The notes under the pieces were generated by a model. That model was not told the DNA's origin. It saw only the letters and a list, made by a program, of their open reading frames with translations, and did no database searches. A DNA stretch of 64,000 bases, taken from positions 62,001-126,000 of the forward strand of contig JAIOPJ010000055.1 of assembly GCA_021413975.1 (NCBI GenBank), given 5' to 3'. Numbering within the stretch: position 1 is the first letter of the stretch; the number at the start of each line of letters is the position of its first letter. A program made the position numbers and the translations under genes. The DNA is from Gemmatimonadota bacterium. GTDB taxonomy: Bacteria > Gemmatimonadota > Gemmatimonadetes > Gemmatimonadales > Gemmatimonadaceae. Shown in pieces: positions 27,186-35,305 of the stretch.

Positions 27186-29911
27186 GCGAGCCCACCGGCA
27201 CCCGGATCTCGGCGCGGGACCGTGAGGTCCTGCGCGGCTTCGCGCACCGGATCGATCCGTCGGACGCCGGCGCCCACAACAACCTGGGCGTGCTCTACTT
27301 CAGCAAGGGGCTCTACGAGGAGGCGGTCGCCGCCTTCACGCAGGCGCTCGACCTCGATCCCAAGATGCAGGTGGCGCAGCGCAACATCGAGGTCGCCTAC
27401 TTCAACACCGGCTACTACGACCAGCGGGTGAACGAGCTGCGCGAGCGGATCCGCATGCGCTCCGACGACCGTGAGGCGCGCTGGGACCTCGGCCGCGCCT
27501 TCGCCCTGCTCGGGCAGCACGAGGACGCGATCCCGGAGTTCCGCGCGTTGCTGCAGCAGCGGCCCAACGACGTGGCGGCGATGATCCAGCTCGGGCTCTC
27601 CGAGAAGGCGACCGGCCGCCTCGGCGAGGCGCTGCTCTGGTTCCGCCAGGCGCTCGCGAGCGATCCCTCCAGCTCGCTGCTGCACTTCTACGTCGGCGAG
27701 GTGCTGTACAACCAGGGCGCGTTCGAGGACGCGCTGAGCGCGATGCGCACGGCGATCCGGCTCAACCCGGACAACCCCGACGCGCACTTCCTGCTCTCGT
27801 TCGTGCTGGGCGACATGGGGCAGCACGCCGAGGCCCAGGCGGCGTCCAAGCGGGCGGTGCAGCTCAATCCGTCGCTCTCCCGCGCCCAGGCGAACCTCTC
27901 GCTCGACCAGTACGATCCCAAGAAGTACGAGGAACTGCTCCCGGGGCGCCAGGCGCGCCGGTCGCAGGCGCAGATGGCGATCGCCGAGGGCGAGCCGCTG
28001 GCGCAGTACACGCTCGGGCTCGCCTACCGGCAGCAGGGGTACATCGCCGAGGCGATGCGGGCCTACCAGAGCGCGCTCGAGCGGGGCGAGGACCGCGCGC
28101 TCGTGATGCAGGCGATGGCCGAGCTGCACCTGATCCAGAAGGATCCTCGGCCGGCGATCGAGCTCTACGACACGCTGCTCACCATGCGGCCCGAGAGCCC
28201 GAAGCTCTGGAACGAGCGCGGCGTGGCCCTGCACCAGGCGGGCGAGCACGCCGCGGCCGCCGAGAGCTATGCGCAGGCGCTCGAGATCGACCCGCACTAC
28301 GCGCTCGCCCGCAACAACCTCGGCGTCGCGCTCTTCCATGCGCGCCAGCCCGACGACGCGATCGACGCGTTCCGGTCGGCGCTCAAGGCCGACCCCGCCC
28401 TCGTGAAGGCGCGGCTCAACCTCGCGCTGCTCCTCACGCGCGGGCATCGGTACCAGCTCGCGCTCGAGGCCTACCGGCAGGTGCTCGACACCTCGCCGGA
28501 GAACGCGGTCGCGTGGAACGGGATCGGCATGGTGCTCGCGGAACTGCGCAAGTTCGCCGAGGCGAGGACGGCGTTCGCCCGCGCGATCCAGTCCAAGCCC
28601 GAGTTCGCCGAGGCGCACTACAACCTGAGCTTCACGCTCTCGAACCTGGGCGACTTCGACGGCGCGCTGCGCGAGACGAAGCTCGCGCTCGAGCTCGACC
28701 CGTACTACGTCGCGCAGAAGTTCTCGCTCGCGATCGACCTCGAGTACGAGGACCCCGACCTCTCGGTGGTCCCCGACCTCGGCGGCGAACAGCGCCTCAC
28801 GACGGAGGTGGACACCTTCACCTTCGATCCGACGCTCCTCGACTCGATCTTCACCGAGCTCGCGCCGGTCCCCGAGGCCGCGCCGCCGCTCGAGAGCGAC
28901 CCCTACCGGCTCGCCGCGGACTACCTGTCCAAGGGGCTCACCGATCGCGCGATGGCCGAGACGCGGCGCGCCCTCGCGCGCGGCGCCGACGCGGTGACGG
29001 GGAACGTGCTGCTCGGCGAGGCCCTCGGACGGCAGGGCGCGTGGGGCGACGCGCTCGAGCGGTTCGAGGACGCGCGCGAGCATGACGCATCGCATCAGGG
29101 GGCGCTGCGCGGGCATGTGCAGTCGCTGCTCATGCTCGGCCGCGGCACCGAAGCGGGAACCGAGGCCGAATCGCTCGTGGCCCTCGCGCCCGACGACGCC
29201 GACGCGCTGATGCTCGTCGCGACCGCGCGCTTCGAGGCCGGCGAGGCCGACCTCGCGCTCGCGGCGCTCGCGCACGCGCGCACGGTCGCGCCGCAGCGCG
29301 CCGACGTGCTGCGCGGGATCGGCAACATCACGCGCGCGCTCGGCGACCTCGACGCGGCGATCGCGGCCTACCGCCATGCGCTCACGATCGACGGGGACTT
29401 CGCCGCCGTGCGCTTCGACCTCGCGCAGCTGCTCCTGCAGCGCGGCCTCTTCGCCGAGGCGGAGGCCGAACTGCATGCGGCACTCGACGCGGTGCCGACC
29501 TACGCCGACGCGACGCTCGCGCTCGCGGGGGTCTACCGCGTGAGCCACCGCGTGCGCGAGGCGCTGCTGTTGCTCGTGGAGTTCCTCGAACGCGACCCCT
29601 ACAGCTTCACCGGGCTGCTGGCGCTCGGCGAGTTGCTGCTCGAGGAGGGCCGGATCACCGATGCGACGGTCGCCTTCCAGCGGATCCTGCGGTTCGACGA
29701 GGATCACGTGGGCGCGATCTTCTACCAGGGCGTGCTGCTCGCCGGGCAGGAGCGGTTCCGCGAAGCGCTGGCGTCGTGGCGCAAGGTGGCGATGCTCGCC
29801 CCCGAGAGCGAATGGGCGCGCCGTGCCTTCCGCGAATCGCGTCAGGTGCAGCACCGGCTCGAGGGCGAAGGGCCGGACGCCACGGCGGCCCGGCCGGGCG
29901 GAGGGGGCTGA
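27182..29911 (+). CDS. large TPR-repeat protein in the chemosensory cluster
   Basis: A 909-residue soluble protein made of about twenty tetratricopeptide repeats. Unit motifs are clear, e.g. AHNNLGVLYFSKGLYEEAVAAFTQALDLDP, NNLGVALFHARQPDDAIDAFRSAL, WNGIGMVLAELRKFAEARTAF. A gap at residues ~520-575 without repeats (acidic, linker-like, VVPDLGGEQRL) splits it into two solenoids. No signal peptide is seen. TPR arrays act as scaffolds; the partner is probably a neighbouring roadblock, GTPase or Che protein. The GTG start overlaps cheC; the stop overlaps the next ATG (TGATG). No named family is recognised. Confidence 0.9.
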   Translation: MSEPTGTRISARDREVLRGFAHRIDPSDAGAHNNLGVLYFSKGLYEEAVAAFTQALDLDPKMQVAQRNIEVAYFNTGYYDQRVNELRERIRMRSDDREARWDLGRAFALLGQHEDAIPEFRALLQQRPNDVAAMIQLGLSEKATGRLGEALLWFRQALASDPSSSLLHFYVGEVLYNQGAFEDALSAMRTAIRLNPDNPDAHFLLSFVLGDMGQHAEAQAASKRAVQLNPSLSRAQANLSLDQYDPKKYEELLPGRQARRSQAQMAIAEGEPLAQYTLGLAYRQQGYIAEAMRAYQSALERGEDRALVMQAMAELHLIQKDPRPAIELYDTLLTMRPESPKLWNERGVALHQAGEHAAAAESYAQALEIDPHYALARNNLGVALFHARQPDDAIDAFRSALKADPALVKARLNLALLLTRGHRYQLALEAYRQVLDTSPENAVAWNGIGMVLAELRKFAEARTAFARAIQSKPEFAEAHYNLSFTLSNLGDFDGALRETKLALELDPYYVAQKFSLAIDLEYEDPDLSVVPDLGGEQRLTTEVDTFTFDPTLLDSIFTELAPVPEAAPPLESDPYRLAADYLSKGLTDRAMAETRRALARGADAVTGNVLLGEALGRQGAWGDALERFEDAREHDASHQGALRGHVQSLLMLGRGTEAGTEAESLVALAPDDADALMLVATARFEAGEADLALAALAHARTVAPQRADVLRGIGNITRALGDLDAAIAAYRHALTIDGDFAAVRFDLAQLLLQRGLFAEAEAELHAALDAVPTYADATLALAGVYRVSHRVREALLLLVEFLERDPYSFTGLLALGELLLEEGRITDATVAFQRILRFDEDHVGAIFYQGVLLAGQERFREALASWRKVAMLAPESEWARRAFRESRQVQHRLEGEGPDATAARPGGGG

Positions 29912-30894
29912 TGGCGATCGAAGGCCCGCTCAAGGAGCTCGGCATCCATGACGTCTTCCAGCTGCTCGACCTGAGCCGGAAGACGGGGATGCTGCTCGTC
30001 ACCTCGGAGCTGCGCGACAACGAGGGGACGGTGCTCTTCGAGAACGGGAAGATCGTGAGCGCGACGATCCGCTCCAATCCGCACCGGCTCGGTGACCTGC
30101 TCATCCGGTCCGGGCGTCTCGCCGAGCTCGACATGATGCGGGCGCAGGCCCTCCAGCAGCGCGGCGACCGCCGCCGGCTCGGCGAGATCCTCATCGCGCT
30201 CGACCTCGTCACGCCCAAGGAGATCGAGCGGCAGATGCGGCTGCAGATCGAGGCCGTGGTCTTCGAGCTCATGTCGTGGCGCGAGGGGTTCTTCCGGTTC
30301 GAGGAAGGGCTGAGCGAGGAGCAGCTGCAGGAGGCGGGCGTGCCCCTGAGCACGGAGTCGCTGCTCATGGAGGGCGCGCGACGCATCGACGAGTGGTCGC
30401 GCATCGCCGACCGCGTGCCGAACCTCTCGATGGTGCCGTACATCACGCCCCCCGACGACGAGCACCCGCCGTTGCTCGACCTGCTGCCGACCGAGTGGCA
30501 GGTGCTCGCGCTCATCGACGGCGCGAACGACCTGCGGGAGATCTCGGCCGCGCTGGCGATGAGCGAGTTCGACGTCGCCCGCATCACGTACGGCATGGTC
30601 AGCACGGGCGTGATCCGGCTCCGGCATCCCGAGCGCACGTCGCGGGCGATCCAGCTGCCGCGCGACGGGGCGAAGAGCGACCCGCACATCACGCCGGTCG
30701 ACTCGGCCGCCGAGCCGCTCTGGCGCGGCGCCGCGGCCTTCCGTCGCGGTGACTTCGCCGAGGGGATCGCGGTCTGGCGCCAGTTCGTGAAGTCGATGCC
30801 GCAGTATCCGGGGTTCGCCTCGATCCTCGACGGGATCTCGGCGGCGACGACGTTGGTGCAGGTGCTCGAGCGGGAGGTGCCGAGTGGCCGGTGA
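29911..30894 (+). CDS. DUF4388 domain protein (first paralog)
   Basis: A 327-residue protein. Residues 1-105 form a DUF4388/PatA-N domain (MAIEGPLKELGIHDVFQLLDLSRKTGMLLV, GTVLFENGKIVSATIRS, RLGDLLIRSGRL), followed by a second half with GEILIALDLVTPKEIERQMRLQIEAVVFELMSWREGFFRFEEG and a winged-helix-like segment (LIDGANDLREISAALAMSEFDVARITYGMVSTGVI). DUF4388 proteins accompany GTPase and response-regulator systems. It closely matches the N-terminal part of the protein at 35305, so the two are paralogs. Its ATG overlaps the TPR stop; role unknown. Confidence 0.85.
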   Translation: MAIEGPLKELGIHDVFQLLDLSRKTGMLLVTSELRDNEGTVLFENGKIVSATIRSNPHRLGDLLIRSGRLAELDMMRAQALQQRGDRRRLGEILIALDLVTPKEIERQMRLQIEAVVFELMSWREGFFRFEEGLSEEQLQEAGVPLSTESLLMEGARRIDEWSRIADRVPNLSMVPYITPPDDEHPPLLDLLPTEWQVLALIDGANDLREISAALAMSEFDVARITYGMVSTGVIRLRHPERTSRAIQLPRDGAKSDPHITPVDSAAEPLWRGAAAFRRGDFAEGIAVWRQFVKSMPQYPGFASILDGISAATTLVQVLEREVPSGR

Positions 30895-31834
30895 CGACAT
30901 CCATGCCATGAGCGAGACGCTGGCGGCGGATCCGGGGAGCCTCGTCTTCCTGCCGCTCGCCGAGGCGTTGCTCGCCCGCGGCGACCTCGTCCGCGCGGCG
31001 CGCGTGGCACAGCGCGGCGCGACCCGCCATCCGGATCGCATCGAGGCGCACGACCTCGTGGCCCGACTCGCGCTCGCGCAGGGCGACGATGAACGGGCCG
31101 AAGCCGGCTTCACCGCCGTGCTCGGGCTCGACCCGAGCTTCGGCACCGCGCACCGCGGCCTCGGGCTCGTGCGCTACCGGCAAGGGCGACTCGACGAGGC
31201 GCGCGAGCATCTCGCGTACGCCGCGCACGTCGATCCACACGACCAGGCCGTGCGGTCGGCGCTCGACGCGGTCGACGGCGTGATCGCGCACCGCGACAGC
31301 GGACCCGGAGCGGCCGCACCGGAGCGCACCGCCGCGGCGCCGGAGTCGCACGACCGGGACGTGGCCGAGGGTGCCGCCCATGCCGCCGGCGAGGCCGCCG
31401 CTGAGGCCACCGCTGAGGCCGCCGCTGAGGCCGCCGCCGAGGGTCAGGTCGCCGTCGATCCGCAGGGCGAGTCGGCGGCCCGGCTCTTCGACCCGATCCT
31501 CGGCGAGGCCAAGCTCGTCGCGTTGCTGCTCGACGCCGACGGCCTCGTGAGCGCCGGAGAGTACATGACCTCGGAGGGCCGCGACCTCGGCAGCGAGATC
31601 GGCGCGCACCTCACGGGCGTGGGGGACGAGGCCGATCGGGCGATCCGCCACTTCAAGCTCGGCAAGTGGACGCGACTGGCGATCGAGACCGAGGCGGCGA
31701 CGATCGCCATGGCGCCGCTCGGCGAACAGGCGGTCCTCGTGGCCGCATCGCGCGACGTGCCGCTCGGCTTCGTGCGCCGCACGCTCGAGCGGTGCCTGAC
31801 GGTCGCGTCACAGTGGATCGGGGAGGGGAAGTGA
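30884..31834 (+). CDS. TPR and roadblock/LC7 fusion protein
   Basis: A 316-residue protein: two or three TPR units (residues ~20-130, e.g. AHRGLGLVRYRQGRLDEAREHLAYA), then an Ala/Glu-rich linker (about 150-190) with a 12-base tandem DNA repeat, then a roadblock/LC7 domain (LVALLLDADGLVSAGEYMTSEG ... HFKLGKWTRLAIETEAATIAMAPLGEQAVLVAA). Roadblock domains include MglB, the GTPase-activating partner of MglA. The GTG start overlaps the DUF4388 gene by 11 bases. It is the first of three consecutive roadblock-type genes. Confidence 0.82.
   Translation: MAGDDIHAMSETLAADPGSLVFLPLAEALLARGDLVRAARVAQRGATRHPDRIEAHDLVARLALAQGDDERAEAGFTAVLGLDPSFGTAHRGLGLVRYRQGRLDEAREHLAYAAHVDPHDQAVRSALDAVDGVIAHRDSGPGAAAPERTAAAPESHDRDVAEGAAHAAGEAAAEATAEAAAEAAAEGQVAVDPQGESAARLFDPILGEAKLVALLLDADGLVSAGEYMTSEGRDLGSEIGAHLTGVGDEADRAIRHFKLGKWTRLAIETEAATIAMAPLGEQAVLVAASRDVPLGFVRRTLERCLTVASQWIGEGK
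31391..31438 (+). repeat. 12-base tandem repeat in the TPR-roadblock linker
   Basis: Four units of GAGGCCGCCGCT or close variants encode EAAAEATAEAAAEAAA between the TPR and roadblock parts. It is an in-frame microsatellite-like linker whose length could vary between strains. Confidence 0.85.
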
Positions 31835-32172
31835 GCGACTTCGCACCCCTGATCGAAGCGGTCACCCGTCACCGCGGCGTCTCGGCCTGCCTCGTGGTCT
31901 CCGAAGGCGACGGGATCGTGGTGGACGGCACCGCGCAGGTCGGCATGCAGATGAACCCGTTCGCGGCGCTCACGGCCTCGCTCTACCGCAAGGCGGGGAA
32001 GGCCTCCGCGGCGGCGGGCTTCGGCACCGTGGGTTATTTCGAACTCGAGGCCGAGGAGGGCCGCGTGCTCGCGGCCGGGCGCAACGGGCTCGTGATCGTC
32101 GCCGTGGCGGAGTCCCGCGTGAACGTCGGACTGCTGCGGGTGGAATTGCTGCGCGCCGCGGAGGGCCTGTGA
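31831..32172 (+). CDS. roadblock/LC7 domain protein (MglB-like)
   Basis: A 113-residue single roadblock/LC7 domain: APLIEAVTRHRGVSACLVVSEGDGIVVDGTAQVGMQMNPFAALTASLYRKAGKASAAAGFGTVGYFELEAEEGRVLAA followed by the strand LVIVAVAES and a C-terminal helix (LLRVELLRAAEGL). It is the size of MglB, the activator of MglA in Myxococcus, and the MglA-like GTPase is two genes downstream. The GTG start overlaps the upstream stop and its own stop overlaps the next GTG (GTGA). Confidence 0.85.
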   Translation: MSDFAPLIEAVTRHRGVSACLVVSEGDGIVVDGTAQVGMQMNPFAALTASLYRKAGKASAAAGFGTVGYFELEAEEGRVLAAGRNGLVIVAVAESRVNVGLLRVELLRAAEGL

Positions 32173-32642
32173 TCCGGCACTCGGTGATGGTCGGCTGGGC
32201 GGACGCCCCGATCAAGCGCTACGTGGACGACGCCCGGTTGCAGCTCACGGTCCTCATGCATCCCAGCGGTCAGGTGCTCGCGCAACATGGCTTCCAGCGG
32301 CGGCTCGACGTGCAGACCGCGTGCGCGCTCTCGGCGGCGATCAATGCGACCGCCGTGCAGCTGGGGCTGCTGATCGACGGGGCGCCGTTCACCGACCTGC
32401 ACTACGCCGGGACGGTGCGCCAGCTCTATCTCGCGCAGATCCCCATCGCCGCCGGCACCCTGGTCCTCCTCTCGGTCTTCGACGACGAGAGTTCGCTCGG
32501 GATCGTGCAGCTCTACCTCGACGAGTTGCGCGCGACGCTCGCGGCGAGCGCCCCCGTGGAGCAGGAGGGTCCGCCCGCGCTCGCCGAGGATTTCGAGCGC
32601 GACCTGAACACGAACCTCGCCGCCCTGTTCGGGAGGCCCTGA
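32169..32642 (+). CDS. roadblock-like protein, divergent
   Basis: A 157-residue protein. The core LQLTVLMHPSGQVLAQHGFQRRLDVQTACALSAAINATAVQLGLLI then FTDLHYAGTVRQLYLAQIPIAAGTLVLLSVFDDESSLGIVQLYLDELRATL has the strand-helix-strand order of a roadblock fold (beta-beta-alpha-beta-beta-beta-alpha). The C-terminal ~35 residues are acidic with a helix (EDFERDLNTNLAALFGR). It lies directly before the MglA-like gene, so it may be the second subunit of a heteromeric activator. The family assignment is by pattern and less sure than for the previous gene. Confidence 0.65.
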   Translation: MIRHSVMVGWADAPIKRYVDDARLQLTVLMHPSGQVLAQHGFQRRLDVQTACALSAAINATAVQLGLLIDGAPFTDLHYAGTVRQLYLAQIPIAAGTLVLLSVFDDESSLGIVQLYLDELRATLAASAPVEQEGPPALAEDFERDLNTNLAALFGRP

Positions 32643-32679
32643 TCATGCCCGCCCACCGTCCCCGTCACCGGTCCATCCC

Positions 32680-33282
32680 GTGAGCCTCGTCAACTACGCC
32701 ACGCGCGAGATCACCTGCAAGATCGTCTACTATGGCCCGGGTCGGTCGGGGAAGACGACGAACCTGCACTACATCTACGGACAGGTGCCGGGCGACCGCA
32801 AAGGCCAGATGGTCTCGCTCGCCACGCAGACCGACCGCACGCTGTTCTTCGACTTCCTGCCGATCGACCTCGGCACCATCTCCGGTTTCACCACCCGCTT
32901 CCAGCTCTACACGGTGCCCGGGCAGGTCTACTACCAGACGACGCGCAAGCTCGTGCTGCAGGGGGCCGACGGCGTCGTCTTCGTCGCCGACAGCCAGGCG
33001 CGGCAACTCGACGAGAACATCGAGTCGATGCAGGACCTGCACGCGAACCTCGCCGAGCAGGGGGTCGATGCGCGCACCATGCCGCTCGTGATCCAGTACA
33101 ACAAGCAGGACCTCCCGCCCGAGATGGTGACGTCGGTCGCCGACCTCGACGAGGCGCTCAACTTCCGCGGCGTCCCGTCCTTCGCGGCCGATGCGCTCCA
33201 CGGCCCCGGCGTCTTCGAGACCCTGCGCGGGATCTCCGAACAGGTGCTCCGTCGGTTGAGCACCGGGTCGCAAGGGCGCTGA
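32680..33282 (+). CDS. MglA-like Ras-family GTPase
   Basis: A 200-residue small GTPase. The P-loop is GPGRSGKT (19-26), switch II has TVPGQ at 78-82 instead of the eukaryotic DxxG, as in MglA, the guanine-specificity motif is NKQD (141-144) and PSFAADAL stands in the G5 position. Opening residues VNYATREITCKIVYYG are typical of MglA. In Myxococcus, MglA-GTP marks the leading pole and drives gliding and pilus use, reversed by the Frz chemosensory system. Roadblock genes lie upstream and Che genes on both sides here. The start is GTG; cluster membership suggests a polarity role. Confidence 0.92.
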   Translation: MSLVNYATREITCKIVYYGPGRSGKTTNLHYIYGQVPGDRKGQMVSLATQTDRTLFFDFLPIDLGTISGFTTRFQLYTVPGQVYYQTTRKLVLQGADGVVFVADSQARQLDENIESMQDLHANLAEQGVDARTMPLVIQYNKQDLPPEMVTSVADLDEALNFRGVPSFAADALHGPGVFETLRGISEQVLRRLSTGSQGR

Positions 33283-33283
33283 G

Positions 33284-35305
33284 GTGCGTCTCGATCCGCG
33301 ACTGACCTTCGACCGGCTGGTCGTCGGGGCGGGCAACCGCCTCGCGTCCGCGGCCGCGCGTGCGGTCGCGGAATCGCCCGGCACCGTCTACAACCCGCTC
33401 TTCGTGTACGGCGGCTCGGGGCTCGGCAAGACGCACCTGCTCACCGCGGCGGCGCATCTGCTGCTCGAGATGCAGCCCGACGCCGAGATCCTCGCGCTCA
33501 CGCTCGACGAGTTCTCGGAGCAGTTCCACGCGGCCGTCTCCGCCGGGGAGCCGCAGACCTTCAGCGGGCGGCTCGGTCATGCCCACCTGCTCCTGCTCGA
33601 CGACGTCCAGTTCCTCACCGGCCGGCGCGAGATGCAGGCCGAGCTGCTCAAGCAGCTCACGCGCCTGCAGTCGCAGGGGCGCCAGGTGATCTGCGCATGC
33701 GACCGGCTCCCGGCCGAGATCGGTGATGTGGACGAGCGGCTCATCGAGCGTCTCGCCGGCGGCCTCGTCGTGGACATCTCGCCGCCGGAGTACGAGGCGC
33801 GGGTGGCCATCCTGCGCGCGGCGTGCAAGGAACGCGGCGTCGTCGTGCCGGCCGGTGCGCTCGAGTCGATCGCCCGCAAGAGCGTGCTCTCGGTGCGCGA
33901 ACTCCTCGGCGCACTCAACGACTGGATCGCCCGGCAGACGCTCGGCGGCGAGCGGACGCCGACCGGTCGAACGCCCACCGGGCGTACGCCGATGCGCGGC
34001 ACGGCGATCAATCTGGCACCGTTGCGCGCCACGCCGGCGCTTGGCACCGCCACGACCGTCGCGGCGGAGGGCCGGACGCCGGCCGCGCGCACCCCGGTCC
34101 CGGGCCGCGCTCCCGCGGCCCGTTCGGGGGAGTTCCTCAGCTTCCTCTCCGACGTCGCGAGCGCCGTGCAGTCGCATGTGGAGTCCTGGCAGGTGAAGCT
34201 GCGCGAGACCATCGCCTACTGGAGCGGCGAGGGCTATCGCACCGGCGTACTCGAGCGTGCCCTCACGCTGCCCAACGACCCCGACGTGCCCGCCCTCGTG
34301 GCCATGTACGTCCAGGCGGTGGAGCACCTCCGCAAGCTCGAGGCGGCAGCGGTTTCGGTGGACCGCTCGCTGGCGGGGCAGTCGATCTTCCGCGACCCCG
34401 AGCGGCTGGAGGAGGCCGAGGACCTCGTGGAGCGGGCGCTCGCCGGGGAGATGCCCCCGGGCGGCGCGATCCCGGCCTTCACCCGCGAGGGCTTCGACGA
34501 GGGGGCATCGAACCAGCTCGCGCTGTACGCCGGCGACGCGGTGATCGCGGCCCCCGGGACGCGCTACAACCCGCTCTTCATCACCGGCGGGAGTGGCCTG
34601 GGCAAGACGCACCTCGTGCACGCGATCGGCAACGCGATCGCCGAATCCACCGGCGGACGGTCGCACGTCGCCTGCGTGCACGCGCAGGTGCTGGTGGACG
34701 AACTCATCGCGGCGATCCAGCAGGGCACCGTCGAGCGGTGGCGCAACCGGTATCGGCTGGCCGACGTGCTGATCGTCGACGACGTGCAGTTCCTCTCCGG
34801 CAAGGAGCGGACACAGGACGAGTTCTTCTTCCTGTTCAACACGCTCATCGAGGCGGGGAAGCAGATCATCCTCTCGAGCGACCGCCCGGCGTCGGAGATC
34901 CCGGAGCTCGCGGCGCGACTGCGCTCGCGCTTCGAGGGTGGACTGACGGCGGTCATCCAGCCCCCCGACCGGCCGCTGCGCGAGAAGCTCGTCGCGCGCT
35001 TCCTCGCGGCGCTCGGCCGGCCGGCGACGCCCGCGCTGCTCGACGTCGTCTGCGACACCGCGGTGCCGAGTGTGCGCGAACTCATCGGCCTGGTGAACCG
35101 CCTCGCGGCGGCGGCGGACGCGCGCGGCGTGCCGCTCGACGCCGCGCTCGCGCGCACCGAACTCGGGTTCGGCGCGTCGTCGTCGGCGACGATGGCCCCG
35201 GCGGCGGCCGCCGAGGCCGCGGGGGACCGCACCTTCCTCGACCGCGAGCGCGTGATCTGGGAATGGCCGGACATCGGTGCACGCCTCATCGAGGAGATGC
35301 GCTGA
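33284..35305 (+). CDS. protein with two DnaA-type AAA+ domains and no DNA-binding domain
   Basis: A 673-residue protein with two DnaA-like ATPase domains. Domain 1 (~1-215): LTFDRLVVGAGNRLASAAA (the DnaA box before Walker A), Walker A GGSGLGKTH at 43-51, Walker B LLLLDDVQFL at 102-111, sensor 2 SVRELLGALN with Arg205. A Thr/Pro/Arg linker (~220-282) and helical stretch (~285-400) follow. Domain 2 (~402-628): Walker A GGSGLGKTH at 435-443, Walker B IVDDVQFLSG, Arg-finger segment LRSRFEGGL (Arg549), sensor 2 SVRELIGLVN. DnaA's HTH domain IV is absent; the tail ends WEWPDIGARLIEEMR. It starts two bases after the MglA stop. A replication role looks unlikely. Confidence 0.88.
   Translation: MRLDPRLTFDRLVVGAGNRLASAAARAVAESPGTVYNPLFVYGGSGLGKTHLLTAAAHLLLEMQPDAEILALTLDEFSEQFHAAVSAGEPQTFSGRLGHAHLLLLDDVQFLTGRREMQAELLKQLTRLQSQGRQVICACDRLPAEIGDVDERLIERLAGGLVVDISPPEYEARVAILRAACKERGVVVPAGALESIARKSVLSVRELLGALNDWIARQTLGGERTPTGRTPTGRTPMRGTAINLAPLRATPALGTATTVAAEGRTPAARTPVPGRAPAARSGEFLSFLSDVASAVQSHVESWQVKLRETIAYWSGEGYRTGVLERALTLPNDPDVPALVAMYVQAVEHLRKLEAAAVSVDRSLAGQSIFRDPERLEEAEDLVERALAGEMPPGGAIPAFTREGFDEGASNQLALYAGDAVIAAPGTRYNPLFITGGSGLGKTHLVHAIGNAIAESTGGRSHVACVHAQVLVDELIAAIQQGTVERWRNRYRLADVLIVDDVQFLSGKERTQDEFFFLFNTLIEAGKQIILSSDRPASEIPELAARLRSRFEGGLTAVIQPPDRPLREKLVARFLAALGRPATPALLDVVCDTAVPSVRELIGLVNRLAAAADARGVPLDAALARTELGFGASSSATMAPAAAAEAAGDRTFLDRERVIWEWPDIGARLIEEMR

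Noticed and set aside
26936-29854. A 972-residue minus-strand frame opposite the large TPR gene
   Set aside because: Antisense shadow with arginine/glutamate-rich low-complexity sequence, no recognisable domain.
33284-35305. Second chromosomal dnaA or replication origin
   Set aside because: No DnaA-box cluster or AT-rich unwinding region is seen nearby, and the DNA-binding domain is missing.
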